Shown here: in pieces, positions 1 through 12,174 of the stretch
Layout of the letters: each line of letters opens with the position of its first letter
How positions within the stretch are numbered: position 1 is the first letter of the stretch
From: Thuidium tamariscinum
Lineage: Eukaryota; Streptophyta; Bryopsida; Hypnales; Thuidiaceae
Reading direction: 5' to 3'
Assembly: GCA_947034885.2 (NCBI GenBank)
Contig: OX344751.2
Location: 44,111,082 to 44,175,081 of the forward strand
DNA: 64,000 bases
Translations under genes and position numbers: made by a program
The notes under the pieces: model-generated
What the model saw: the letters and a program-made list of their open reading frames with translations, nothing else
What the model was told of the DNA's origin: nothing
Databases searched by the model: none

Positions 1-216
1 TAATTTCTATGAATTTTCAAAGTTGAACTAACTAGGGCACCCTATACTGCACTCTAGTAAATCTACCTTGATTCTCACAACAAAATCTAAAAAATTCAGA
101 GTCTACTAATCAAAATTAAGAATGAGTGATAGTTTTGAGGTACTCTTAAAAACAGTTGAAGGGCACTCTACTTGCCAGTCATGGGTGTAGTGATGGTTAT
201 GGGTGTTCCTACCTTA
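1..216. repeat. Truncated TA-flanked MITE, AGGTAG-end family (copy M0)
   Basis: The window opens inside a copy of a dispersed ~320 bp element. The first bases match the family's internal text (a 'tatgaattttcaaagt'-like stretch followed by an 'agggc' tract), and the segment ends in the family terminus CCTACCT followed by TA. The left end lies outside the window. No coding capacity is seen. From here to about 940 I see only unstructured AT-rich DNA; the 60-70 codon frames there resemble nothing I know. Confidence 0.45.
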
Positions 217-944
217 AATGCGCCTAAATTTTTACTATCAACAGGTCTGAACGTACCCCTAGTGAACCCAGAAATTATCCTGTGGGGCCCAGTTCAAATG
301 GAGGATTTAGCGTCCTGTGAAATTGATGACTAGCCATTATTCAACTTTTATATGCAATTCCATTTTCCAGTTGTACAACCGTGTTCTGGCTCCCCTGGCC
401 TTTTAGGTTATTGCGTTTTGCCAGCAGGGTTTTGCAAAGGGTAAGGGGACTGCCAATGCATGCAGTACAATTATGTATTTATTTATTTGTTTTTCAAACA
501 AAAGAAACAGAAAACAGGACAATTTGGGGGCATGCTCAAATTCAACTGCAGGGTAGGACCACGCGGCTTCTGAGTTCTGCACCATCATAGCGTACTATGG
601 CCCTTTACAACTTAATGTCAGATTTCTCTCGTATGTCCCTCCTGTTTGGCTTCAGTCTTTGGAAGTACAAGAATGAAACTGGGTGTAAGTTATCTACATT
701 CAAAACATAAATGTGAATGCCTGTGAAAATGTGAATTCACACATTTATTCCCATTTTAAAACGGACAAAAAATAATAATTGGTAAAAAAACATTCTTCCC
801 TGAGTGTTGATGTCACTTTTATGACAACCAGCAAACTGGTCACTCACACGGGTCAGGGTGAACTGGCCCCTCGCTCGGCCACTCCAAGTAATTTCAGGGG
901 TGCTAGTAAAGCAAAAAAGCTCCTAATTTGGTGCTTATCTAATT

Positions 945-1221
945 TAAGGTAGATTGCCTTTTCCGGGAAGTTGAACTCCTTGAATCAATTTTCAGTAAGT
1001 TTTCATAGGAAGGAAAATGGAATTGGCATCTAACCCAAGTTGTTTCATCGTTTTTGGACTTGTGTAGAATTAGTTATGAATTTTCAAAGTTCAAACGCAG
1101 TGTGCTCTAAAAGTAATCACTTGCTGAAATATACAGTTGTAGTACATTGTAGAAACCAAAATCTACCAGTGTGGCATGGTCACTTTTAGAAATATGGTTG
1201 CTTTTAGAGCATCCTACCTTA
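945..1221. mobile_element. TA-flanked MITE, AGGTAG-end family (copy M1)
   Basis: The left end reads TA-AGGTAGATTGCC and the right end GAGCATCCTACCT-TA, which are imperfect inverted repeats flanked by TA on each side. The interior carries the shared landmarks of the family: a 'catctaacccaagttgtttcat' type stretch and a 'gaattagttatgaattttc' type stretch. It is about 277 bp and non-coding. The TA flanks suggest a Tc1/mariner-type mobiliser, which is inference. Confidence 0.6.
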
Positions 1222-1429
1222 CATTAGATGAAATTTGAGGGCATTGGGAGAGTGCGGGTTCTTGGAACGCAAATTTTGCCGTGGGAACAGGAATCCTACG
1301 TGATTGAAACATTGCCATGTAATTAAATTTCTTTTTTTGAATTTTTTTTCATATTTTAGGACCGAATTTCTTTTTTTGAATTTCTTGGGTTGATGCCGAT
1401 CTGATAGCGGCTAGCAACATTGGGAATCA

Positions 1430-1645
1430 TTTCAGGAACAAACCCGAGACGGACCTCTAGTACCCTCAAATGTCATCTAATACCTTGGACACTCTCCCTA
1501 ACTAATTTGGGGTCTCCGATTGCAAATATGAATTCAAAATTTGCAAAAAATAAAAAATTCCAGTGTTTTCCCAAGTGGTCGAGGAAGGGGGTTAGTTCAT
1601 CCCTTGACCGAGTTACGTGGGTCCAAGAAATACTCATGGCTAACT
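1430..1645. repeat. Dispersed fragment with a conserved short reading frame, related to 57.6-57.9 kb
   Basis: On the + strand this segment reads a peptide containing NLGSPIANMNSKFAKN. The same peptide (NLGSAIANMNSKFAKK) occurs on the opposite strand near 57,700. The two copies share nucleotide sequence around the 'ttgcaaatatgaattcaaaa' core, in opposite orientation. It may be a piece of an old transposon or a gene fragment carried by one. I do not recognise the protein, and the open frame is too short to claim a gene. Confidence 0.35.
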
Positions 1646-1960
1646 AAGGTAAAGTAGGGGGTCTTTAAAGCAACCTTTTACAATCTCTTTTGCAATTTTG
1701 AAGGGTTTGGCTTCTTGAAATATTTTTCAATAAATTTCTCTAGAAAAACAAATGAAAATGGCATTGATACAAAGTTGTTTCATATTTTTTGGACCTTTGT
1801 AGAAGTAGTTATGAAACTTAAAACATGAATTATAAAGGATTGTAAAATTGTCCACCCCCTTAATTTGTTCATTGTTAGTATATAAATGAATGCAATTGGT
1901 ACATTGAAGAAAATAATATTCACCTCTTGTTTAGAGATTTAGGGAGAAGTTGAGAAGTTA
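1645..1960. repeat. Degenerate AGGTAG-family MITE (copy M2)
   Basis: It starts with TA-AGGTAAAGTAGGG and has the family interior (a 'cttgaaatatttttcaataaatt' stretch, then 'gttgtttcatattttttgga'). The right terminus is eroded and its position approximate. From about 1,960 to 2,500 nothing beyond AT-rich sequence is visible. Confidence 0.35.
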
Positions 1961-2499
1961 TATTGGTGCTAAGTATGCAGTCTAGGAGCATGTCAATCCA
2001 ATATTTACAAGGGATTTTTTTCATATTAAATATTCAATTTTAGATTTGAAGGATTATTTAAATATTTTTTAAAACAGGGATGGGAAAAAAATTCTTTCAT
2101 TATTCATAAGCCTTTGGAGGTTTTGAAGGCACTATTGGGTTACATATTTGAACCAAATGGAAGAAAGAATAAATATTTGTTTTTTGAACTTTGCTATTTT
2201 TATGTATATTTTTGTTCACTATGATTTTTATTCCAATATTGACCTTTATGTCAAGTGTATTACTTATGATATTTTGTGTGTATTGAATTTTATTTTATTT
2301 TGACAAATATAGGTTCCAACTAATGCACCATGATTTAAGCCAGTAGTATTTTAGAACCATTTGAAAATGGATTTGGCAGTTTCTGCCACTTTTCAGAACA
2401 TTGTGTGGCAATAACCTAAAAAGTGGCAGAGATTGCCAAAAAAATTTAAAATTTTTCATCCCCCCTCCTTGTGATTTTTAGAAATAATTCTAATTCCCA

Positions 2500-2760
2500 A
2501 ACAATATGGGACAATTCATCTTGTATCCGTATCCATATCCGTATCCCGATACTATATTTGTAACCGTATTCAAACCCCCATACATCAAAATTTGTACTTG
2601 TATTTATACATATGTATGTATTCAAAATTTACTATGTATTCATATACGATATCATATCCGTATCCATATTCAAATTAAATCCCAAGATCAATGGCTTGTA
2701 ATTTTTGGAGAAATCAATGGTGATTTCAAATGTAAACATTTTTTTTAAACAATGAATGGC
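2500..2760. repeat. Dispersed element with degenerate TATCCR hexamer tract (copy 1)
   Basis: After 'caatatgggacaattcatc' comes a run of degenerate hexamers (TATCCG, TATCCA, TATCCC) between about 2,524 and 2,670, followed by a 'gatcaatggc' stretch. Copies with the same flanks and hexamer tract lie at 34,320-34,520 (same orientation) and 40,010-40,200 (reverse). The open frame across it (YPYPYPYPD repeat) is a by-product of the hexamers. From 2,760 to 3,535 the DNA is AT-rich with no further recognised feature. Confidence 0.5.
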
Positions 2761-3535
2761 CTATAAATTTTTGGAGAGTCAAAGAGAGGGGTAATTAATT
2801 GACCATGGGTATGCAACCACTTTGCAGGACATTATTATTTTAATCTTTTATCTATATTTGGACCGTGAATACTTATTAACAGAATAAACAGTACTAAGAA
2901 TTACATTAAGCTTCTAAGTGCAATTACTGAGTTGGAGTTGAACAAGTTTCTATATTAAAAATTTATCTAATAAGATATACAAATTTAAAATATCACAAAT
3001 TATTCTTAATTTTTAAATTTGAAAAATTGAAGTTTAAACAATGTTTCTAACCCCTAAAGGGTGGAGCATGTGACTATAGTTGAACTTGAAAGTCCCTTAT
3101 TTTTGTATCCTCCCTTTTTCTTTTTACCATAGTCACAATTGAAACTTCTTGATTTATTTTTTAGAGTCAAAATCAAATGTATAATATTTTTTATAAAATT
3201 TTCAATTTTTTTTTGTAAATTTTTGAAATATTATGAAATATTGAAGAAAAAATGAAGGAAATTAATATTAAATGCAAAGCATGTTTTGAGAATCTGAAAT
3301 GTTTATTAAAATAGAAGTACATTTCATTATTAGTAGTGTAACTTAGAATATTTTCAAGGGTTATTGCATACTTAGAAATGAGGCCATGAATCTTGTACTT
3401 CAAACTTCAATGAAATATTATTTTTCAAAATTTTTTCAAAATTTTCAATTGGCATAGAAACTAAACTTTTGAATTTTCATTTTGTTAGTCTTGCTCAAAA
3501 GCATAAGAAATTGTTTTGAATGTCAAAATCAAGTT

Positions 3536-4191
3536 TTAATCCCTAAATGCTCAAGGCTTGTTTTGAGCTTGTTGGAATTTGCTCTAATTTGAACAAAATA
3601 TCAATATTATGATAAGTTTTATCAAATTTTTTGAATTGTAACCATAAAAATTCAAACTAAACATGTTAAAGGTTGCATAGGAAAAAGAAAACACAAAAAT
3701 ATCACTTATAGAGTGAAAGATTATAATGTTTGATCATGAAGGTGTTAAAATTGCAAAAGAGACTTGAAGTGTTTAAATCTTTTTTTCACATGTCAAATCC
3801 AAAAAGTTGATCACTAAAAAAATATGAGGTTAAATGGCCTAATATGCATAATTCCAATTAATTTATGGATTCTCAAAATCTACTCTATAATTTTTGTAAA
3901 TGAATTTTGAATGTGATTTTTTTTCCAAGATCTAGTATATTTGAGGCTCATTTTCAAGAGCTCTCAACACTACGGAAAGTCAAGATTGTGATGTAAACCC
4001 TTGCACAAAATCTTGAATAGAAAAATCACCATCATTCATTTTCCAGATCAGATTTTTGACATTGAAACAAGACTTCTAAAAGAACTTTTCAAAAATATAA
4101 ACTACTAAAAATAGCAACTTGATTAGATTAAATTTTAACTTCAAAGTTTTATAAGTACCAAATTTTAGTGCCTTGGGCATTTAGGGGTTAA
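3536..4191. mobile_element. TTAA-flanked element, ~655 bp type (PB1)
   Basis: The left end is TTAA-TCCCTAAATGCTC and the right end GGGCATTTAGGGG-TTAA. These are inverted repeats of about 20 bp just inside a TTAA on each side. A second copy of the same interior lies at 7,343-7,997; both share the 'gaggctcattttcaagagct' landmark and the 'cctaatatgcata' stretch. No reading frame of note is present. TTAA flanks plus a C-rich start are the signature of piggyBac-type transposition (established knowledge). Assigning this element to that superfamily is inference. Confidence 0.7.
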
Positions 4192-4424
4192 GGACCAAAA
4201 GCTCAAAGTATTGAAATACATTAGATAGTGTACCATTTTTTGATAAACTACCTTGTACAAATTTTTTTTTAAATATATATATTTGAAGTGTGACTCTATT
4301 ATGTGAAAATAGAATCAAATAAGTTTCATTCAAAAATCAAACAAAAATCATTATGCACAAATCTTGGTTGACCAACCAAAGGACACAAACCATCTTTAGC
4401 ATCCTTCCAATTATTTCATGGATC

Positions 4425-4690
4425 AACAATGCTAGTATGAGAGCATGTGAGCCTTGAGCATGTATACAAGTAGATATACATCAACCATTGATGGTGATTA
4501 TCACATAAATACCTAAAATATAGGTATCTATAGCATAGTTGGATTATAATTATAGAATTTTTTTATATTGTAGACACATGTTCTATAAATATATAATCTT
4601 CTACGCTCATAGGCTCACACTCTTAGGCTCACATAATAGCAACCTTCTTTCATGGATTATGGTTTTGAAATTGTCGTGACAACCTATTGA
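4425..4690. repeat. Dispersed repeat, partner at 50.66-50.92 kb
   Basis: Shared landmarks in order are 'caacaatgct', 'agcatgtgagc', a 'gtatatacaagtagatatac' type AT stretch, short palindromes around 'tataggta', then 'aggctca' and 'catantagcaacc'. The partner copy contains TATATAAATAGATA, which resembles a TATA box, so an LTR or other promoter-bearing fragment is possible. Its ends are not resolved. From 4,690 to 6,640 I see only AT-rich DNA without a supported feature. Confidence 0.4.
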
Positions 4691-6980
4691 GCACCCTTTA
4701 ATGATTGAATTTCTACCTTTTCAAACTAGTTTAGAAAAGTTAAGCAATTTCAAGCAAAGCATTTTTCTAGAATCTCACTCACTCAAGGCTTGGTAATCTT
4801 ACAATTGCCTTCTCTCTTACTCATTTCACTTATTCTTATGTATTATCTTTTATATATCTCATTCTTAGGTGGTAAACATTTGGATTATGTATATTAGTCT
4901 AAGATTTAAATTACATAAGTTGCCTCTCTAAAATCATTTGACTTTGAAATTAGAACTTATTCATGCATAATCTCTATTTTTTGTTGCTAATTTTGTTATA
5001 AAGATGTTGTCATTCAAATTTACCCTTTGATGATGTTTAATGTTTATACAACAATTACAGACAACGAATTTTTTGAGTTCTATGTATTGTTACAAAGATT
5101 TAGTGTTTGAACTACAACTAAGGCTATTTGAAAGTTAGAACCTAGTAGATCCTTGCACACATTGACTCCTCCAATTATGTGAATCCAATCATCATCTATG
5201 ACTTGTTGATGCCATACACAAGATAGTTGCCACTTAATGTTGAGACAAGAATGGAAGATCAAAGACATGAATCAAAAGCTCTTCCATACAAGTATCCCAA
5301 TGTCATTCAACAAGCTAATCAATATTTACAATTGTTTATACTACAAACATTGTGTTTTACAACCCACCCAAAATGCATGTTATATTCTCTATTCATGAAG
5401 GTATATGAACAAAATTGCATGTGATTCAACAACTAGGAATTTGTTCTGTTTTTTTTTAATTGGTTTTAAGTAAAATTCTTTCCAAACTTTGATTTTTGTA
5501 TGATGGAGTCTTGGTTCTTCTAAATTTGTTTTGTTTTAGTTTATCCAAAAACAACTTTAAATTGGATTTCATTCAATTTCATATTAAAACATAGTATAAC
5601 ATGTTGGTCTTTTGTTTGATTTTTATTCAAATTTATTAGCTTATCAATACTTATTTCTTCTTTGTTTTTTATGTACTTGCAGAATATTCAACATCTAACA
5701 ACTATGGAAAAACATTTTATATTTTGTATTCTATACTGGAAATTTTTCAATAGTACTAATTAAATTTAGGTTTTGTTTGGGACCTAATCTTTATATCTCA
5801 ACTTTGAATTGCAAAAGTTGTAGATTTGAATTGAATTTGAAATAACATTTGAATTTTAAAAAGTAATCGTTTTCTAGTCAAGAAAATTATCTTCACCTTG
5901 TTATTATCATTTTTGCTAGAAATTCTTCAATCCTATATTTGAGCCTACAAAACACTTATAACTCATTCTTATCTTAGTTTGTTTCATCCTAACTCCTCAT
6001 GTTCTATACAAACTAATTGAAAAACAATTAACACTAGTGAAAAACATGATTTGCACAAACCAAAGAAATGATTCACTAGAAGATCCACATGATCAATTAG
6101 ACCTATTTGGGACCTTTTGGGCCAGATTGCACCATTTCAAAATAAATGTCTTATTTTCACTAGATAAAAGTAATCTTTTTCACTAAATTTTTTTGAGTCC
6201 TCTTTAAAATATGGATGAAGTCACAAAATTTGGATGAAAAAGTGTATGAATATGATGGAAAAATATTTTTAAGTCCAAAAGATGGATGAATGTAGAAATA
6301 CAATGCTTCGCCAAATTTGAAGTGATTGCCATCTTGGCACTTTTTCAAAATTAAAGTAAAAAAAAGGGTTGGTTGTAAGAATTTAGTGTCAACTAACACT
6401 AAATAAATGAGAAACAAAGTTCAGAAAGGTGGCAATTGCGAATGCAATTTCTTTTTTTTTCCTCCCTTTCTGTCATTGCTCAGTTTCTAACTTAGAATCT
6501 GAGAAAAAACACTTTTGGCTTGGATGAAAAAAGAATAAATTATCCATGAGATTTTTTGATGAGAATTCTTGATGAGGATTCTTTCAATTGTACTCCATCT
6601 ATACCTTAAGACAAGTAATTTGTTTTGTTTGTTTTGTCATGTTGAGATCTCCCGGACCGTGTGTCCTCCGGCTGCGTGCTTGGCACCATCAGAAAGCTCT
6701 TAACGAAGAGGGGTGCACAGGCTTTGTTTCGTGGCATTCTGACTTACAACGAGAAAGTTATTGAATTTCAAAGTTTTAATGAATTAAAAATTTAAAAATT
6801 ACTTTTACTTTAGTTCTAATTGTGGCATCGGCACAGGGTCCACTAGTCTCTCTGAAGTTCACTTCAATATCTTGCACTTAAATCATGCGAGAGGATTTCA
6901 CTTCTTAGAATATATTAAGTTACTACTGCCTCCTGCTTGCAATATTTCAACTCTTGTTGAACTTGCATTTAGCAAGTACC
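4690..6980. other. Gene-free AT-rich interval
   Basis: The interval is mostly low-complexity AT-rich DNA. A short GC-richer patch at about 6,645-6,760 (starting near 'gatctcccggaccgtgtgtc') interrupts it, and a 'ggatgaa' motif recurs at 6,200-6,300. The 60-85 codon frames here have no recognisable family and unlikely codon use. No RNA gene was seen. Confidence 0.4.
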
Positions 6981-6982
6981 AC

Positions 6983-7324
6983 TAAGGTAGAAGGCTCTTA
7001 AATGGAGTGGGTTCTGAAATGGTGCCCTACCTTAAATGTACCTTAAATGTACAATATTTGTACATGTTTCTTTTTCGTAGCCTTCAGCAATATAATGACA
7101 ATGTACATTTTACCTGGGGCACTATTTTAGAGCCCTATGTCCTTTCAACTTCAAAATTTCATAACTAGTTCCACAGAGCTCCAAAAAATATGAAACGACT
7201 TGGGTTAAATGTCTATTTTATTTCTCTTTCAAGGAAGATATATTGAAAAATATTTCAAGATGTTTCACCTCGTCAAAATTCAGTTTCAGCTCTGAGATGG
7301 GTGAATTTTGAACCTTCTACCTTA
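6983..7324. mobile_element. TA-flanked MITE, AGGTAG-end family (copy M3)
   Basis: The left end reads TA-AGGTAGAAGGCTC and the right end GAACCTTCTACCT-TA. The interior contains paired 'gtacatttt' and 'aatgtacaatatttgtacatg' palindromic tracts seen in the copies at 11.9 kb and 62.3 kb. It is about 340 bp and one of the best preserved members. PB2 starts only about 20 bp beyond it. Confidence 0.7.
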
Positions 7325-7342
7325 ATGGTCAAATGATCCATA

Positions 7343-7997
7343 TTAACCCACCTAAATGCCCAAGGGCTATTTTGAGCTTCTTGGAATTTGCTCTAAATTG
7401 AATAAAATGCCAACATTTTGATAAGTTGTATCAATTTTTTAAAATTGTAACCGTAAAAATTCAAAATAGACATATGAGAGATCACATAAGAAAAGAAAAC
7501 ACAACAATATTTTTTATAAAGTGAAAGATTATAATGTTTTGACCATGGGATTTTTTAAATTGAAAAAGTGATGTAAAGTCTTTCTATCCTTTTTTCAGAA
7601 GTCAAATCTCAGACATTGGTGACCAAAAAAATATGAGGTTAAAGGGCCTAATATGCATAACCCCAATCAATTTATGGCTTCTCAAAATCTACTCTACAAT
7701 TTTTGTAAATGAATTTTGAATGTGATTTTTTCTCCACAATCTAGTGTATTTGAGGCTCATTTTCAAGAGCTCTCAACACTACAGAAAATCAAGATTGCAA
7801 TGGGTACCCTTGCATAAAATCTTGAATAGAAAAATCACTATCATTCAATTTCCAAATCAAATTTTTGACAATGAACCTTGACTTCAAAAAGAACTTTCAA
7901 AAATATTAAATATTATAAACAACAACTCAGTTAGGTTTTATCTAACTTCAAAGTTTTGCAAACACCAAATTTTAGTGCCTTGGGCATTTAGAGGTTA
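7343..7997. mobile_element. TTAA-flanked element, ~655 bp type (PB2)
   Basis: The left end is TTAA-CCCACCTAAATGCCC. The right end is GGGCATTTAGAGG followed by TTAG, a one-base decay of TTAA. The interior is colinear with PB1 over its whole length, in the same orientation, with scattered substitutions. It is non-coding. Confidence 0.65.
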
Positions 7998-7999
7998 GG

Positions 8000-8938
8000 T
8001 ATATGTTTTCTTAAATTGTGGTGAATTTTGCATCACTAACGTAAACCGGTCTATTTTGGTCAAAATAAGAAGTTTGGCCTCATACTATTTTTGACATTTT
8101 TCAACTTTTTCCTCACATAAAAAAAAGTTTGAGAATCAGCAAGTGCAATTGAAATTACATTTTCTTTTACAAATGCATACTCCTATCAAATATCATTCAA
8201 TTTTTTTAGTGTTCAATGCATCACATTCCAAAAGAGTCTCTACAGTAGCCCAAAACCAACAAAATCTGAATTCATAATGCTCGTCATACTACCTTAAGCA
8301 ATCAAAATATTTCTAAAATGTAGAAGGCCTAAAAAGTCAATTTTTACAACAAATTTCACACCAAAAAGTTGGAACTTTCTAATGTGGTCACTAATTACTC
8401 CATTGTCGTCATATAAGACATTGATTGTGACTCAAGTCTCACATCTTGAAAAAAATAGGGTCATTCCCTAAGTGTCTACTATTGGTCATTTGACTACAAT
8501 GGGTTATCCTACCTTAGGTATAAGATATGAGTACATTATGCATTGCTTTCAAAGGTTGTAACTTGAGGAGAATACATATGAGCAATGTGCATTGATCTAT
8601 CTATGGGCTCCATAATTATATAAAATTCTTAACAACTACATGAAACTGTGAAATTAGATTGCCTAAATGAACTAGCTACACTTGATATTGCACAAATAAG
8701 CAATTCAACATGGTTCTCACTATTATACTAACTTTTTGTGGAGTCTTTGTTGGTAGTTAAAAGGATATTGTGAAAAATTCTTATAATGCATGTTTGGGAC
8801 ACTATATGAATAAACTATGAATTTTCAAAGTGTTGGAAATAAGTGTTTCTATCCTCAACCTTAGAGTCTCATAAATAGTAGGGATACAATTTAGGCAAAA
8901 TTTAGAATATTTAGTTTTAAAAAGTAGTCAAAATTAGA
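8000..8938. other. Gene-free AT-rich interval
   Basis: No gene or full-length repeat is resolved. A CCTACCTTA terminus near 8,509-8,517 suggests the end of another AGGTAG-family MITE, but I could not find its partner. Confidence 0.3.
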
Positions 8939-8939
8939 T

Positions 8940-11140
8940 TTAACACCAAAAGCCCTAAACTAAGTTTTTTGGCAATATAGTGATTTTGGGCAGCTCACTA
9001 CAAATGGAGTTTTTATTTTATTTTCTTCAAAATTTTCACTCAACATCTCGGGGGGTGCACTATTTAGGAACTCTGTTGATCACATGCGAACAAGCCCCTA
9101 TTATATGTAGGCTATTTAGGTAAATTTTTGTAATTTATGGGGGGCTTTTTTAACCTAAATTTCTAAAACTTACCTATTTCATATACCCTATATTTTAGTT
9201 GAAATTTTTTGGGGTGTTCATTATTTATACCCTATGTTTATTACAAATACAACATTTTTTTTCCAAGAACTGCAAGTGAATGGTTCATACAAGACCTAGA
9301 GTCGTAAATACAAACCTATAACCTAGCACCTTTGGAAATTCATAAGTAATCCAAAAATGTTTAAAAAAAATATGAAACCACTTCTATTAAATCCCATATC
9401 ACTTTTTGGATGTGAGAAAATTGGATTCAAAATATTTTGTGAATACAATACATGAAACAAGTGGACCCCTTACTACACCTCCTACCTTAATACTAATGAA
9501 AAGAAATGACAAAACAATGCAAGAGTGAAATAAGGGCTGTAAAACACTTGCAAAACTTAAGTATATGTGTTTATAATCAATGCAAAAGTACCATAGGAGC
9601 TGCACAGAAATCTCATGTGTATGTGTTTACAAACACATCATTCACATTCACAAGTGTGCCAGAAAAGAATTTTGAAGCCTAGGGTTCACAGTCCAAGGAA
9701 AACAAAGCCAAAATCTTTTTGTATAAAACTTGGACACCGGGCATACAAAGTGTTTGATTCCTGAAACAAAAAACTCATGCTCATGATCTGCATGTTTGCA
9801 AACTTGAGTATGAAAGCCTGCATAACAAAAACGCATAAGAAAGTCAAAAACGAAAACAATATGCTAAGCACAGGGTTCAAGGTCTTACCTCAACGAGAAG
9901 CCAGGGTAACCCAGACATTTGGCGAATTGGCGTGGTCATCTCCCCTCCGCACTTGGACTTCAACCTGCCACTCGTGGTGGAAACGAAACTTGAATTTCAA
10001 ATTGACGCGGGACAAAACAAATTATGGTGCCAACTAATTTTCTCAACAACTAGTATAGGTTGGAAGTGTTAACAACCTCAATTATTCTTGTAAACTACCG
10101 TCATACATGGGATTCCACCTTGGTATCCTAAAACCAATTTATACTCTCTTAAGTATAGTCCTAAAAAGTTTAGATTTTTGAAGGGGATTTGGAGGGGGGC
10201 TACCTTAGAAAAAAATAGAAAAAAAAATCTAATAATATAAGGCACCCTTCTTTTTTTACAATGGCTAGTTGCCCTTTATGGACATGCTAATTTATTTTCA
10301 ATAATTGTCAAAAATTTAGGTCACCCCAATTAAAAATACCCTTCATTTGTTCGCACGCTAACATCTAAAAAATGGGGAGTGCACCCCCCGGGCTCACCAT
10401 GTGTCCGAGGAGTAGCTTCAAGGCCCAAAAAATTTCATAACTTTCAACCTCACAACAAATGGAGCTTTTATTTTATTTTCTTCAAAATTTTCACACAACA
10501 TGTGTCCAAGGAGTAGCTTCAAGGCCCAAAAAATTTCATAACTTTCGACCTCACAATTAAAAAGTTATGGCATGATATGTTGTTTTGTTTAAACTGTGGG
10601 CACCCTGGGCAGCAAAAAAAACTTCTTTAAAAATTAATTTTTCTAAAAATTTGAATTTGAATTTGTTTTTTTTATATTTTTATCTATGTGGAAAGCTTTG
10701 ATTCATTCCATTTTGATAAATGAGTCAAAAGTTATGAGCAATTTTAGTTTGTGGGTAGGTATGGTTTTCAAAAATTCAATACCTACCCGCAAACTAAAAT
10801 TGCTCATAACTTATGACTCTTTAATCCAAATGGGATGAAACAAAGCTTCCTATGTCTGTAAAAACCTAAACAATCAATTTGAAATTTCACTTTTGAAAAA
10901 AAAGTTTTTTTGAAGAAGTTTTTTCAGGTGCCCGGGCTGCCCTTCGAATAAAGAAAATGACATATCATGCCATAACTTTTATCCACAAAGTCAAAAGTTA
11001 CAAAAATTATTGGGCCTTAAAGCTCCTCAGGCACATCTTGTGTAAAAATTTCAGTGAAAAAAAATAAAAACTCCATTCGCAGTGAGTTGCCCAAAAAATT
11101 TATAATGCCAAAAAACGCACCTCAAGACTTTAGGGATTAA
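8940..11140. mobile_element. TTAA-type fold-back element (PB3), split by a nested insertion
   Basis: Both ends carry the right-end sequence of the 0.95 kb TTAA family, pointing outwards. The landmarks 'ggcaatatagtgattttggg' and 'cagctcactacaaatggag' open the left arm, and their reverse complements close the right arm before TTTAGGGATTAA. The axis of symmetry lies near 10,765, flanked by 'gtgggtaggtatggttttca' and its complement. The left arm is interrupted at 9,047-10,392 by another transposon. The left arm also carries a ~101-bp tandem duplication whose first unit is the one that was split. With the insert removed the element is about 855 bp. Confidence 0.65.
9047..10392. mobile_element. hAT-like non-autonomous transposon nested in PB3
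   Basis: The terminal inverted repeats are CTCGGGGGGTGCACT on the left and AGTGCACCCCCCGGG on the right. Subterminal 'catgcgaacaa' and 'ttgttcgcacg' also pair. The flanks are CTCAACAT at 9,039-9,046 and CTCACCAT at 10,393-10,400, an 8-bp target duplication with one mismatch. The unoccupied version of the site occurs about 100 bp downstream in a tandem copy of the host sequence, which fixes the insertion point. Eight-base duplications are typical of hAT elements (established). The interior has short frames at 9,399-9,605 and 9,777-10,037, but none resembles a transposase. Confidence 0.7.
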
Positions 11141-11735
11141 CCCTTGAACGTCACAAGGGATGTTTTTCAGACCTTTGATTATGGAAGACTGGGTTCTTCA
11201 AACCTTATAATATTTGCATCCATATGGTGGATTTCCCCCAAAGAAATGAGTCTAGATTGATGAGGTTGTTGGCTATAGATTTGTATGGTGAGGAATGCAA
11301 TAATCAATTCAAATTCAAATTCAAGTTATGTTGCTTTTTTAAGAATGGCCCTATCTTCAGAGTTGTTTGGTTTGTGACACTTAGAGGTTTATGTCCTGCA
11401 AAAAACTCTAAACCTTTTTGAAAGAAAGGTCACATAACCAATTAATCATTGGTCCAAAAACCAAAAGAAAAACACATTCCCCACTAGGCTCCCAAATCCA
11501 ATTTGGTTGATGCTTTGCACTGCATGTGTCCCAATTAATAAGGTGCCTGCAAGTACTGAAAGTTCCTCTCACATGGTGGTGTGTGAATCTCATGTTCTCA
11601 AAGTCGGTCTCATTAAGTTAGAATCATGTTTCTGATTTCCTTGCCCAATTTCCCCACCCTCTCTACCAGAAATGATTGGGGTCTGATTCAGTTTGACATG
11701 GACATGCCTGGACAAGGGCCCTATAAGAGGCAAGG
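11140..11735. other. Interval without a supported gene
   Basis: This is ordinary mixed-composition DNA between PB3 and a degenerate MITE. Frames of 60-67 codons on both strands overlap one another and show no family resemblance. Confidence 0.3.
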
Positions 11736-11739
11736 TCCA

Positions 11740-12060
11740 TGTAGTGCCCATCTTTATGTTTTACTGAATTTGGAGGAGGTGAAACTTCTTGAATTATTTT
11801 TCGATAAAGTTTCCTTGAAAGATAAGTAGAATTGAGATCTAAACTAAGTTGTTTCATATTTGTTGGAGCTCTATAGAATTAGTTATGAATTTCTGAAGTG
11901 GAAATGGCATAGGGCTCTAAAACCACTCACCTCTACCTAATGTATATTGTTTGTACATTCTTGTAAAGATGAAAAAGAAACATGTACAAACAATGTACAT
12001 TTGAAAAGGTCATCAGTTTTAGATCTTCAGGAGTTTTCGCACCTCCTCCCATTTAATTCC
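11740..12060. repeat. AGGTAG-family MITE, eroded ends (copy M4)
   Basis: The interior is colinear with M3, M7 and M9: 'ggaggaggtgaaacttcttg', then 'gttgtttcatatttgttgga', then 'gaattagttatgaatttc', and then the 'acatgtacaaacaatgtac' palindromic tract. Neither terminus is recognisable, so the coordinates are approximate. Confidence 0.45.
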
Positions 12061-12174
12061 TTAACGATGTTGGTCTTCAAAATACATGTGCCATTTGGGC
12101 TATATTTTGAGGTCATTTGGTTTACAACCTTGAAACAGTCTCCTAGAACCACAAAAAATCATCTAAATGAGTAG

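Noticed and set aside
2506..2748. 80-codon frame beginning with proline/tyrosine repeats
   Set aside because: It is a by-product of the TATCCR hexamer tract.
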